Under the pieces are notes generated by a model that did no database searches, had not been told where the DNA came from, and saw only the letters and a program-made list of their open reading frames with translations. DNA of 64,000 bases. It comes from Marchantia polymorpha subsp. ruderalis. Lineage: Eukaryota > Streptophyta > Marchantiopsida > Marchantiales > Marchantiaceae. A program made the position numbers and the translations under genes. The stretch spans positions 11,552,001 to 11,616,000 of the forward strand of contig AP031357.1 of the NCBI GenBank assembly GCA_037833965.1. The letters are read 5' to 3'. Shown here in pieces: positions 11,356 to 23,159 of the stretch. Position 1 is the stretch's first letter; each line of letters starts with the position of its first letter.

Positions 11356-13763
11356 GGTCTTGCAACAACTTTCCTAAACCGTTCTGAAACACAAACATCT
11401 CCGAGGTTTATTTTGAGGGAAATTCTACTTGATTCAGAGCTGGATCCACCTTTCTATGTGTGCAATATGTGATTCAGACTTTTATCTAGGAGTCTCGTGT
11501 ACGAAGTCCAGTGTAGACGTGAAGTTGTTTAGAGTTCGAAATGGAATCAGCGTGTTATCACCTGCTAAATCTAAGAGCCTCCTCCATTCCTTTACATGGA
11601 CCTTGGTATCTTTCTACAGCGGTAGAGGATTGAGAAGAGAATTCCTCTAATATAGAGAGTGAAATAAGATTTAGTTACTCAGACATGACACCTGTAATAT
11701 ACAAAGCGTACTAGAAGTTTTTGACATATGACTGTTTACGCCCTCTTCTTAGCTATAAGTTTGTTGAAAAAAATGTGGATGATATGATCCAACTGGGTGA
11801 TAGCTGCTTTTGAAGACACTCAACATGTATTCACTTTCTGTTCACGAATATTACTAAATTGTGCTCAGGAGTTGCAACTTTTGGTGTAAGAGGAGTGGGT
11901 GCTGGAATGCTCACCTACGAGGTCGCCCTTCAATTGCTGATGCATTCATCATCCGCGCAACCGGTATGCTATTTGGCCTTCTTTTGAGAGAGGGCAGTGG
12001 AACACCACAAAAAGAGAGGCCACAATTGATGACTGTATAATTGAATTGGTGAGCCGGGAAAATGATGGTTTGAGGCGTTTGATAGGCGAAGATGATTTGA
12101 ATGGGATGAGAACGATAAGCTAAGACAGCCTTGTTCGCACAGTGGGATGCAGAAGAAATAACTATTGCACTGAGAATCAACATCAAATTATTCGTCTTAG
12201 AAGAAACCTCCAACAAAATCACTTTTGGGATTCCGTTCTTGTAATAGTCCTATCACGAAACTTCACATAAACTGGAGGACTTCCGGATTATACGATAACA
12301 AATCATAAGTGAACTGTTTTAACCGATCCGAACTCCCTCTCCAGCAGTTTTTAGACGTGCTGAAGGTCATCAGGAACTTTCTTCACGCCTCACCTCATAT
12401 CCAATGTCCATCCGAAAATCTCAGAACATCCTCATGCTTTTTTTTCTTTGAGTGATTGGTTCATCCGTTTGCGATGAGAGGGCACGGTGCAGCTTTTTCT
12501 GCTTCATAACAGATCCTTCCTGTGACTGGACCCCCACGTGCACGAACACATGATTTCACCTATTGCACCTTCTGCAATCTGGGTTTATAAATGATTGCAA
12601 CTCGTTGTGCCATGCCACGGCTTCTGATTGTTAGAGGGCATGTTGCAGCTATGCATCAGCATTTACAGCGTGACAAAAATGGCCGCTCTACATATTGGTG
12701 ATCCTGGACTCTAAGGTTGGAGCCGGAGCCCTTGGCTCAACTTGCTCAGAACTGGAGGTGATCATTGCAGAACATTCGGAGTATGCAGAGATAGAATCTG
12801 CTGAAGGAATCGCTTGAGCGTCTTTGAAAGATGTGGTATCAGATGCTGCATATCAGAAGCAGATAACTCACACACTAAAGTAAAATTCGTGTGCAGTTTG
12901 AGTTTTCTCAGGCTTTTTACTTCCTCTTCACATGATCTTCAGAGATAGATAACTTATCTCTCTTCTTAATTCACTTCACAATATCTTGAAGGTCTTCTCT
13001 AGTATATCAATGCCCACCCATTTCTATCCATCCCACAAGCCTCTCAAAATGAGAAGTTCAAACTACGAATAATACAAAAGTGTCGGAATCAGAGGGCGGG
13101 CATGCATTCCAGCAAATATCTCACATTGCGTGGGTGGTGATAATCCATGCTGGTTCCAAGATCCCTCTCCATGGGTGGTATTGATGCCTCTACGTTGCAG
13201 CCACAACATGGCCAGAGTAGCCATTGTCAGGTGAGGTGAACAGCGGGAGATGAAGCCCAGCATGGGCGACCAAACGTAGCACCAGCCGTCGAAGTCGAAG
13301 TCGAAGACCTTGTCCGTCCTTCACTGATCTCAAACAAGTTGATTACATGAAGAAGTATGCTTCGCCCGCTCACATGCAGATAAAACGTGACGTCTTTCCT
13401 TTTCTCCACGTGCAATTTTCAGGTGGGATCAGTTATGAAACGTTGCGCATGCATCGAAATACAGGCGAAGCTGTAAGCAGAAAGCTTTGAAGCAGTCAAA
13501 GTCAGTCACCGAGTTTACATCCATATGACATTGTCTCGTTTCAAGCTCGATTCTTCTTGGGGGTTTTGTGTTGTTCTTGCAATGCTTTTCACACTAGAGT
13601 TCGTCACCAGTCTACGAAGAAGACGAAAGGTGCCATGAAGTATGACAGATTGAGTGTTGAAGACTAATCCAGCATCACGTCGGGTAAATGCGATGGAAGT
13701 CTATGTAATGATAATCTGAAAAGCAAAGTCCAGATATGAATAGAAAAGAATGGCAGAACAGAA
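11356..13763. other. Intergenic region with no supported gene
   Basis: The ORFs are short and without domains. Around 11870-12230 both strands give a fairly protein-like reading, but frames break after 30-60 codons and no consistent exon set could be assembled. No RNA gene or terminal repeats were seen. Confidence 0.5.
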
Positions 13764-13869
13764 AAACTAGGTTCAGTCAGCAGCGATGCGGTAGCGTCGC
13801 TGAGAGAATCCACATGGGTAAGATGTGATCTGCCGACGCTACCGCATAGCTGCTGACTGAACCCAGTTT
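13764..13869. repeat. Long near-perfect hairpin, possible miRNA-type precursor or MITE
   Basis: Bases 13764-13799 pair with 13834-13869: a 36-bp stem with only two mismatches, closed by a 34-base loop. The stem contains the stretch GGTTCAGTCAGCAGC followed by GATGCGGTAGCGTCG. Stem length, near-perfect pairing and loop size are in the range of plant microRNA precursors. Pairing stops abruptly at both ends and I see no flanking target-site duplication, which argues mildly against a MITE. I recognise no conserved miRNA family. Either strand could be transcribed. Confidence 0.9.
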
Positions 13870-14539
13870 CAGGCTCTTAACTCTCGAATAACTCATGGTT
13901 TTTTTTAAAAGGCTCCGATCGCGAGATGCCAGAGTTTCTCGTCCCAAGTGCAAGAAAACACTCCATCCAAACTCTTACGCAAGCCCGAAACTACACATGG
14001 AGATCGATACTGTCAAAATCGATCACGCCAGCAGCACAACAGCCTGCACAGCCTGAGGGACGGGAGCAGAGACAACTTCTCATCGAGCCGAAGAATCTTC
14101 AGAACAATCCAAGAACTCGGCGGTAAATAATAAGTTCCCAGTTTTCTTGGCGCAAGTGCAAACCACACATCACGCTCCATCGACCAGGCCCGACGAGGAC
14201 GCGCCAGGATGACTCAGCAAAATTTCGTTTCAAATTCGAAATCCACTTCGAATTCGAATTCGAAAAGCGCTTGCAGCTGAACGTGTTTTAAAACGGAGAG
14301 TGAATCCATATTCACTCTAAACGGATAGGCAATCTCGTATCGTATTTTTGCAAACCAATCTGGATGGCAAACGTCGGACATATTCTGTGTACTGTTCTTT
14401 TGTCCTGCTGGCCAGAGTGATTTCAGGTTTCTAGCTCAGAGCCAATCTAGTCTTCGTTCCCAGCGATGCTTACAGTAGCTGGGCTTCTTTTGTACGCTGT
14501 GCTCTGCGTTGGTGATGACATGGAGATCAATTATCGAAC
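13870..14539. other. Intergenic region with short palindrome
   Basis: No gene was recognised. A perfect 18-bp palindrome built from TTCGAA units lies at 14247-14264. A 66-codon ORF at 13926-14126 has no recognisable domain. Confidence 0.5.
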
Positions 14540-14750
14540 GGGAACTCTATGTTCTGGTGAAATAGAGTTTCGATTCCAGAATTTAGATTATCAAGAATTG
14601 AAATCACCGCTGCTGATAATCATAGCCTCTGTGTAATTGAGCATACTTCCAGCAATGAGTTGTCTCTTGAAAAGTTTTGGATCAGATATGGGAAAATAGT
14701 CTTAGAATTTGTTCAATCTCCTGGAGTGTGGCTATCCCACCTCTTCCATT
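14540..14750 (+). mobile_element. Partial third copy of the adjacent foldback element
   Basis: This stretch repeats the inner part of the foldback element that follows. Shared blocks include GATAATCATAGCCTC, AATTGAGCATACTTCCA, GTTGTCTCTTG, GGATCAGATATGGGAAA-like sequence and CTCCTGGAGTGTGGC. It is in the same orientation as the left arm but is more similar to the inverted right arm, with which it shares about 150 bases extending into the central spacer. It suggests duplication of, or recombination within, the element. Confidence 0.8.
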
Positions 14751-14805
14751 GTCACCTGAAGTTGAGGCAGAACCTAAATCTTAGCTCATTGCTATGTTTG
14801 TGCCC

Positions 14806-15709
14806 AAAGTTTATATTAAAAAAATGAAATATTATTATGAATTATTACAGGAACACCATGTATTGGTGAGCAATGTACTTCTTTGATTATAAAGTTGAAT
14901 GTGTTACAAGTCTCTAAGTGTCAACACTTACAGCATTAGGTGCCCAGAGTTCAAAAGTGCAGAGAATGGGTTGCAAAGAATGGATTGGAATGAAATGGAA
15001 ACTCGATGTTATGGTGAAATCGAGCAGAAGGCGCTAAAGTATATGCACGATCTCAGATTATGAGGAGTTGAAATCACTGATAATCATAGCCTCAACCTGT
15101 AATTGAGAATACTTCCAGCAAATTGTTGTCTCTTGGAGAGTTTTGAATTGGATATGACAAAATAGGTTTAGGAGATAGGGTCCTGTAGAGGGATCAAAGA
15201 TTCTCGTCAAGAGATTCGATGAGTCAGGCTTTGTCGCAAGCGGATTAGTTTGTACGACATCTGATGGTCGATGGTCCGATGGCCTCAGATTCAGCTGCCA
15301 ATGGAAGAGGTGGGATGGCCACACTCCAGGAGAGTGAACTAATTCTAAGCCTACTTTCCCATATCCGATCCAAAACTTTCCAAGAGACAACTCCTTGTTG
15401 GAAGTATGCTCAATTAGAGGTTGAGGCTATGATTATCAGCAGCAGCGGTGATTTCAATTCCTGATAATCTGAGATTGTGCATATACTTTAGTGCCTTCTG
15501 CTTGATTTCACGTTAACATCAAGTTCACCATCCATTCGTTGCAACCCATTCTCTCCACTTCTCAACTCTGGCAACTATTGCTGTAAGTGTCGACACTTTG
15601 AGCCTTGTAACACATTCAAGTTTATCCCCAAAGAAGTACATTGCTCACCAATACATAGTGCCCCTGTAATAATTCATAATAATATTTTTATTTTTTTAAT
15701 ATAAACTTT
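14806..15709. mobile_element. Foldback element with long inverted arms of about 370 bp
   Basis: The left arm (about 14806-15172) and right arm (about 15340-15709) are inverted copies, diverged by substitutions and short indels. The outer ends match as AAAGTTTATATTAAAAAAAT, and conserved internal blocks include TATTGGTGAGCAATGTACTTC, GAGAATGGGTTGCAA, AAAGTATATGCAC and GATAATCATAGCCTCAACCT. The arms enclose a spacer of about 165 bp. No transposase frame was found, so it would be non-autonomous. A minus-strand frame of 110 codons (15058-15390) crosses the spacer and right arm, but it shows no domain. Target-site duplications were not clearly identified. Confidence 0.85.
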
Positions 15710-18700
15710 ACATTAAATCTAATGCTTTTTTCACTTGGTTTTTTTCTATGCAGAATTTACAAGATGAAAAATTTCTGGAACAAAATAACAAAATTTTGTT
15801 CTTGTTTTAGCGGAGTGAAATGATCCAATAAAGACAATGAAACTTTGACGGCGACTCAAAGCAGAAGCTACAAACCATTTACCATTACAAAAGCCCAAAC
15901 CACAGTTGGAATATGGTAAGGTTCTTACCATAGACGAGATTGATTTTTGTTGAAAAATACATTATGCTTTGTTCAGACTTTCGTCTAGACTATGTCTAGA
16001 TGCTAAACATAGATATTAGAATTTTTAATTCTAATATTAAAGAAAAGTTATCTTAGCATTTTTAAAAATAAACTAAAATAGATCTAGTTGTAAGATTTTT
16101 GTGAGAGAAAATATTTTCTCTCATGCAGAACATTTGTGTTGCATCTAACACAGAAGAAAAGTCATCTGCTAGATTTGTTTTATTTATTTCATGTATAAAT
16201 ATTTTCTATTGGAAAATATATTAACAAAAATAATTTTTGGCAAATCTTTTATCAATGGTACTTTATTCTCTAGTTGATATAAGTTACATTTGAAAACTTT
16301 AAACAGCGAGTTAGTAACTTACAAGATGCAAGAGGGCATTAATGTTATGATTATGAACAAATTATGACTTGCACCTCAACTAATTTTAGATTGAGAAGTT
16401 GAGGTTGGGTTTTGTCTTCGAAATTGTAGAAGCATGCGCAATGCCAAATGTGTGTGATGAGATAAGAGCACCTTCACACCTGAATATTCTACCAACCACG
16501 AAAATGTATGCCATTAAAGGTGAAAGCATATGAACTTGCGCAATATCTCAATTGAAATCAAACTAGAGATGTATAAATTGTAGAGTTCTGTTGCTATTCC
16601 CTATCTCGGACAGGAACCCATGGAAGGAAGACACCAAAGATAAAGGTATGACGAGGTGGAGCTTAGAAGTACAAGCAAGCTTATTTTCCAATGATGACAA
16701 GGATATAATGATATATGAAGAAGAGTTGGAGCAGAATGGTTGAAGACAAAGGTCTTTCATGATCAACAGAGTCACAGAGGATTCACTGCACCTGCCACAA
16801 AGTTCTAAACTAATTTACTCAACAGAGCTTAAATTGAGGAACCTCATGCTTGAAAGAAAAATCTTTTTCGGTATTTAAAAAAAATCTCGGTGGAAAGAGA
16901 TACTGGGTTTGATGTGTAGAAACAGACTTTTTACAATAATTTCTGGTTTGGTTCTACACCATGGCCGTCGGGACCGACTGCAATGGCAATTGGTGGCTTT
17001 GTTATTAGGTAGTGATATTTCACGACAATCTATAATCTACATTGGAAAGAACCTATTGCAATGGTGGCCTTGTTTCAGACGTTTTATGTAATCCTACTCT
17101 ACTCTATGGAACATGATTCACACTAATAATCAAGTCCTATTCAAAAATAGGAATCTGCGATTTTGTTTTCTTTACACTCTGATACAAATGTACTATATTG
17201 AGTTTGAACAAGTGGAATTATAACAATGTGTCAAACTATTACGAAGTGGGCAAAATGCAGTTGCAAACTTGAGTCAAATCTGGCTGAGGGCTTTTGTTAA
17301 CTACGGTATAGCAAGTATGGCAGTGCAACTATTTCGTAGCAGGAATTGCCATTTTGTATTACAACTTCAATGCAGATACAGTATTGGAACAAAGTGCATA
17401 CATGTTTGCACTTTCATACACCGCTCGCTGCATCCAAATTCATGGTCCAAACCTTCTGAATTAAACATTTCGAAGAGGTATAAATTTGATCTGTCAATTT
17501 CAACCTATTGCAAGTCAAGTTCTATCTACTCTCAAAACGGATGGGTATGTTCCTCTCATCCCTGAACAGAGAGATAAAAACGAAAGCCCCTAATATCTGT
17601 CGAGGAATCAACGAAATTCCTTGTGACACACCCAAACACCACCTTTTCCATAATATCGAACTGATGTAAAAATTTGATGGGGTCTTCCCATCCCGTTAGC
17701 TATCTTATTCGCTCCTTTCAGTTGCAAGTCAAAAAGACATCTTTTAATCTAAAACTCTGTACTTGTACTGGGGTAAATACACATGATCTCTTTTTGCGAT
17801 GACTGGCCGTAAAAGCACAAGTTATTTAGCGTGCGGAAATACAGGAGAGATCTGCAGTTCACAACGTAGTCGCTCATAAAGTGAAAGAAAGGAATGTAAA
17901 TATATACCTTGAAGTCCCTGATCTTCAAGCCAACAAGCTTCTGAGCTCTTCATGAGTTCAATCAATAGACGGCAGATGAGAACTGTCAACACTCATGGCA
18001 CTTTGCGTCTTCACCCCATCTCATTTCTTCCCGCTCCATCAGAGAACAAGGCCCGACGGCTAACAGGAACGTAGAGATGAGCATTGCCTCTTTTTCGGCC
18101 TGATACAGCAATTAATCTTTCATTTCTCTTCAGCGGAGTCCAAGAGAGGCAGACCTCAAAGAACGTACATGAAAGTTCGAAAGGACTACGACATTGTAGC
18201 CTAATCTTCCGCTCAAGTTCGATCTTCCACATCTGTTACTTCCACAATTACTCAACTGGCAAATTCCGGCTTTGTCAACTCCCAACTTCTGAACTTGCCT
18301 TATCATCACAGCGAGTTTTTTTCAACAGAATGCAGATGCAAACAGCAAACTGTTTATGTGACGACATCTATATGAAAGTTCCAACCGATGTACGCTCAAA
18401 TCCGCACCGTAACCGGTCGACTTCAATCGAACAAAACACTTCAGCTCTTCCTCACGGGAAAGCACGATTCCATATCCGCTTTAAAATTTACAAGTTTATA
18501 CTTCGCCCACAAGGTTCATGGTACAACATGCGGCTCTTCTCGGCTTTAGCCAGAAGTCGCTTTTCAATAAGGGCAGCAGCTGCCAGCAATCCTAATCACT
18601 AACATATTTATAACGCATACGGATCCAGTAACAATGCTGGACTTAATTGCACACCCGCGCTGACGCCCGCAATATCTTCTCTCATCTTCTTTCCTCTCCT

Positions 18701-19188
18701 CACCATTGAATGATTCTCTATATCGACCTTGCTCGAGCCCACTCTCTGGAGCTGAATCAAGCTTAGCGTTGGTAGGCTCGGCCGGCACACTATAATAATC
18801 GACTGTTCAATTCTCACGAGATCAAGTCTAGAATGATCCGCCCTGCACCCCGCTACATAAATTTTTTTCCCCAGATCCGAGACGCGAGGTCGAGCAGCCA
18901 ATCCAATGGCACGTCGTCACCTCGCCATCTCCACTCATCCAGACCTACGTACTTATCAAGGTTCTCTACAAATCCGTATTTCGGGGGGGCCTGGGACTTG
19001 TCTAAATCTCTGATGCGTAAATCTTCCTACTACTTATCGAGTATCGCCGCTTAGACCAGACACTATGCAACTCTTGAGCCGAGTGTCCAAGTTCACAATA
19101 ATACATCGCTGGTCCCTGAGTTAGAACGACCGAGAAGGGACAGAGAAGGATGAAGTTAACGATCGATCGAATAGATCGAGATGTGGAG
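15710..19188. other. Intergenic region downstream of the lipase gene
   Basis: No coding gene is supported. The longest frame (18084-18602 plus, 172 codons) has no domain; its end encodes a short basic, Ala-rich peptide starting at 18530 that resembles an organelle presequence but leads nowhere. The part next to 19189 probably includes the 3' UTR of the minus-strand lipase gene. Palindromes at 16013-16037 and 16102-16123 lie in an AT-rich patch. Confidence 0.5.
16102..16123. repeat. Perfect 22-bp palindrome
   Basis: TGAGAGAAAATATTTTCTCTCA equals its own reverse complement. A second inverted repeat with 11-bp arms and a 3-base loop lies just upstream at 16013-16037. Both sit in AT-rich intergenic DNA. 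No gene border is nearby. Confidence 0.9.
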
Positions 19189-22100
19189 CTAGAGCTGCAG
19201 CCTCGAGTCCAACCAGCGGATGATGTCTTGGATGATCTCGTCCTTCTCGTACTCGAACAGGAGGTCGTGCAGAAGGCCGTCGTAGATCTGGATGTCCTTG
19301 TGGAGGGACGAGGCTCGCGAGTAGAGCTCGCGCGACCCGTCGGGGTCCGTGACCTGGTCGTGCGACCCGTGCATGACCAGGAACGGCGTCGTCACCTTCT
19401 CCAGATTCTTCGTCAGAAAGGCGCCCAGTCTCAGAATCTCCGTGCCCGTGCGGATGCGCACGGGTCCCGTGTACACCAGCGGGTCGCTGTACTTGGCCAC
19501 CAGCGCCATGGGGTCCCGCGACACCGTGGCTCCCGATCGCGCCGCTCCCTTGAACTGGTACCGTGGTAGCAGGATTGAAAATATTGGAGCCAACGCCTGC
19601 ACAGTCACCACCACAGTCGCGCCTCGTCAGACACACCGGAATTCATGTCACGCCAGGTCATCCCAGACAGGCAGGCCACATGGACCCTCCTTCCTTCCTC
19701 CCCCTTGACCATCCCCACGCGTCGCGTCGATGATGTTCCCTCATAATGCCCCCAAGTCAATGCTCGTCGTCGCGAAGGTCTGCACTTCGTCTCCTGTCCA
19801 AACAGCGAGATGCGAATTGATTGACGAGCGTGGACGGAACCACTTCTCCACTGGCAGAGAGCAAGAGGAGACGGCATTCGTTTCATATCCTGGAGTCCAT
19901 GTTCGTCCACGGAAGACTGGTGCACACTACTGCCATAATTGGAGCCTCCCACTACTTCATCGAAGACGAGATGTTATCAGAGCAGTTTCATACTCTCGAT
20001 CGTAGTTTGTACGAAGTCCCTCGAGCAGGTCAACGGAGGCATCGACCGAGTCGAGTTTGGTGTCGATGCCGTCTCGAAATGATTGTGTCCAATAAAGTAA
20101 GCAACAGAAAGTGTCTCTGTTTCTGGCGGAGAATCACCCAGGACACCTTTTGCCTGAGTCAACAGATCCCGGATTGGCGAGCGAGGACTTCACGTCTTCT
20201 TCATCATGGGATTTTTGAGCTTGCAAGAGATGAACACATCGCATGAACCTTAAATAAATAAATACGAAGTAGGAAAAGAAGGGGAAGGGAACGCACCGCA
20301 ACTATAGGGTGCGATGGCTTCACTCTCACTGCAGGAGATGTGAGCACCACGCCTTTCAGCATCGTTTCATCGCTTGCCAAGACCGAAGTCTGCCGTCAAA
20401 AAGCACTTTATTAGAATTCATTCATCGGACAGCCCGGATCGACAAAAATTCCAGGTCAGCGACTAAATCATTTCATGACAGTGCAGTTGCAGGATGTACA
20501 CACCTTCAGGGCAATGGCTCCCCCCGTGGAATGTCCGAAGATAAATACAGGAACATTAGGATAATCAGAAGTCACTTGCTTCATGTAAAGTTTCTGCACC
20601 ATAGAACGAAAGCCAAGCACTGACATGAGACTCCAGAAACCATCCGTCCCACGTAGCCCAAATCTGACCGAATCCAAAAAGCTGCCCTCGCCACAACAGA
20701 AAGCAAGCAACCACCGCGGAATTGGACTCCACGCACAGACCGACAGTCTCTAACAATCTCATACTGCTGCTGAATGACCGGCACAGATCATCTCCCACTC
20801 GGCAACGGTGGAACTGAAAGGAAGTGTGGATTTGATGTGCCCTGCTTACCGTGTCCTGCACTACTTGATCCAGCGATTCCACGTAGCCGTGTAGTCCGTC
20901 GCTTCCACCGTGACCTGAGCGGCAAAGCATGACAACAATTGTTTGGCAATTCTCTAAGGCGTTAGAGAAGGCACCGATACCATCTGCAGAAATTTCATGT
21001 CAAAAATCCACCGAGAATCGCCGGTTTTGTAAACACTCCACGAGCAGAGAATGTCTTCCAACTCACCACTCCAGTCCATGCCGAATACTCCATATCCTTC
21101 CGCATTCAATTGACTTGCAAAGTAGGCATACCTCCCGCTGCATCATGTGGAGTACGCATACACAGAATGAGATTACACACGATTGACTGGATGGAAGCAT
21201 GATCTCCTTCCCAAGCTGACGTAGCACATTCACTCGATCCCCAAAATTTTCGTTCTAGCTAAATGCCGGCTATGAAAAGGGCGGATTTCTCTAAAAAGTT
21301 ATGGAAGAAATTTCTGAGCGCGTGAGGTTCAATCGTACCTGTGCTCATTCAACCCGTGTAGAAGTATTACCAATCCTCTGCACAATGACAACGGACGACA
21401 CAAGCACGACCTCAGTCAATTCCTGGTATCAATGACACACCTCATCATCCGAGAGAGCAACCCTAGTGGAATCATGTTGAGACATGACCCTAGCACGCGC
21501 AAAAACACAAATGACGATTAATTGATTCATGGGAGAACGACAACAGAAGGATAAAAAGTGACGGCAATGTTGGCTGAAGATGGAAATTCATCGCCCTATC
21601 GATGGACTAATGATAGTGCGATCGATCAAAAGGCAGTTCGCTTAGGTTTCGGACGATCCACGAACCCAAGTTACCTCCGTCGATAAAACTACCGATTCCC
21701 GCCCAAATCGTAGCGCAAATCACAATTACACGAAGCAAGACATCTCAAAGCTGGAAAGTACTAAATTTCAAGCTCGGGGATACTGACAGCCTCAAGGGCA
21801 ACTCATCGCTGAACCAAAAATGATCGCGTAGGGCAAATTTGAGTCCGTGAGACTGACAAATTTCGAGTCAGCGCTCTAATTTCAACTTCTGCCCGAGCCG
21901 TGGACCAAACGCAGGAGCCATAAGAAAAGAGAACACTGGCACACTACATCTTCCAGACCATCTGAGCGTCCAGGGCTATAATTCCTTCACGAAAGATGAC
22001 GATCGGCCTGCCCTATCGGCACACTATTTTCGAAAACACTCGGCGAAATTGGAGCACAATCGGACGACAACTAAAAACCAACTCGAATCTAGAGCACAGA

Positions 22101-22800
22101 GGATGACAGACATGATGAGCACTCACTTCATGCTCTCGGTTGAGGCAGGAATCCATGACTGAGTGAACATGGTCTGTTTCCGCGAGTTGACGAACGAACA
22201 CACTCGCCGCTCAGTGACCACACTCCCTGTGCACAGCGGCGCTCCAAGCACTTGCGCAATTTGAGCTAAACCCCGTCGCACTAGAGGGTCGTTCACTTCA
22301 TTGTAAGCCTTCACGGCGACAGCAGTGGCGGCGGCGGCACCGGAGGGCGACTTGGATTGCCCGAACAACCTGTACCCGAAATCCAACCCACTCTTGGACA
22401 GCCAGTACCCGGGAAGGTACAATTTCCACACGGGGATGAACGAGACGAGCGACGATATGGCGAACGCCACAGTCCTCATCGCCCTGAGCGGGAACGTCAC
22501 CTCTCTCGTCGCAGCGAACACGTTCAGAAACGGAACCCTCCTGCTCCCGCTGCTGCTCGCCACCATCGCCACTGCGGCAGACACAGCTTGCTGATGCTGA
22601 TGCTGATGATAATGACCACCGGGATGCCGCATCCCGACGACTTCCATCCCCGTCTCACCACCTGATCGCCTCCTTCCCCGTTCCGATCGTCCCACTCGCC
22701 AATCCCAAATCCCACTTCCTCCAATTCCTCGTCCAATTCCAATTCCAACTCTTACTCCAAATCCAAATCCAATTCCTCGGTCGCATTCGACACCGTCCAC
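19189..22800 (-). CDS. Monoacylglycerol lipase-type alpha/beta hydrolase (hydrolase_4 family)
   Basis: Seven exons join in phase with GT-AG borders: 22127-22800, 21339-21377, 21067-21137, 20850-20914, 20504-20593, 20297-20389 and 19189-19596, giving 479 aa. The core reads as a plant MAGL: oxyanion-loop motif LLHGLNEHSGRY, then GHGGSDGLHGYVESL, the nucleophile elbow FGHSTGG (Ser305), acid Asp424 in MHGSHDQVTD and His454 in DGLLHDLLFE. Members hydrolyse monoacylglycerols or lysophospholipids; caffeoylshikimate esterase belongs to the same family. The 224-residue first exon includes a hydrophobic stretch (about residues 109-134, AISSLVSFIPVW) that could attach it to a membrane, and ends FTQSWIPA. 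Residues 1-51 are Gly/Ile-rich from a simple DNA repeat, so the ATG at 22647 may be the true start (428 aa). Substrate is not decided by sequence. Confidence 0.92.
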
Positions 22801-23098
22801 GACGTTTTCGTCGCTCCCCTGTTCTCTCCCCTGTTCCTCTTCCTCTCTTCCACTCTCTCTCTCTCTCTCTCTCTCCCTTCCTCACCGCTCTCTGTCAGAT
22901 CCTTTCTCTCTCCTCCTTCCCTCGGACCCTCACGAGCTCCTTTAAGCCCCGTGCGTCTTTCGTTCCGAGAGTTTCCACCAGGAGGGGGGACTAGGCAGCG
23001 GTTGCTAATGCTGCAGGCTTAGTCGCGGGCGTACACTAAGACACTTACTATACTCGGACCTCCGGGAGTACATGGGGAGATACTGAGGTTGACATACG
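22801..23098 (-). promoter_or_regulatory. Leader and promoter region of the lipase gene, with CT microsatellite
   Basis: Immediately upstream of the first lipase exon the plus strand is pyrimidine-rich, with a (CT)n run at about 22853-22875, i.e. a GA-rich leader in the mRNA sense. GA/CT tracts are frequent in plant core promoters and leaders. The assignment is from position and composition. Confidence 0.5.
22853..22875. repeat. (CT)n microsatellite
   Basis: About 11 uninterrupted CT dinucleotides lie in the leader region of the lipase gene. Confidence 0.9.
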
Positions 23099-23152
23099 AT
23101 TGTATGCGTATTATATGCGAGCAGAATCGTATGCGTATCATGTGCGAGCAGG
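23099..23152. repeat. Two-copy 27-bp tandem repeat
   Basis: Units at 23099-23125 and 23126-23152 differ at about four positions; each contains GTATGCGTAT and TGCGAGCAG. The repeat marks the left edge of the GC-rich coding-like segment that follows. Confidence 0.85.
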
Positions 23153-23159
23153 CAGTATC

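Noticed and set aside
15058..15390. 110-codon minus ORF in the foldback element
   Set aside because: It spans arm and spacer, has no domain, and is not preserved in the partial third copy.
18530..18602. Short presequence-like peptide MRLFSALARSRFSIR
   Set aside because: It resembles an organelle-targeting start, but it ends after 24 codons and no splice donor leads to a further exon.
19121..19708. ORFs on the plus strand and in other minus frames over the last lipase exon
   Set aside because: They are shadows of a GC-rich exon whose minus frame carries clear hydrolase motifs.
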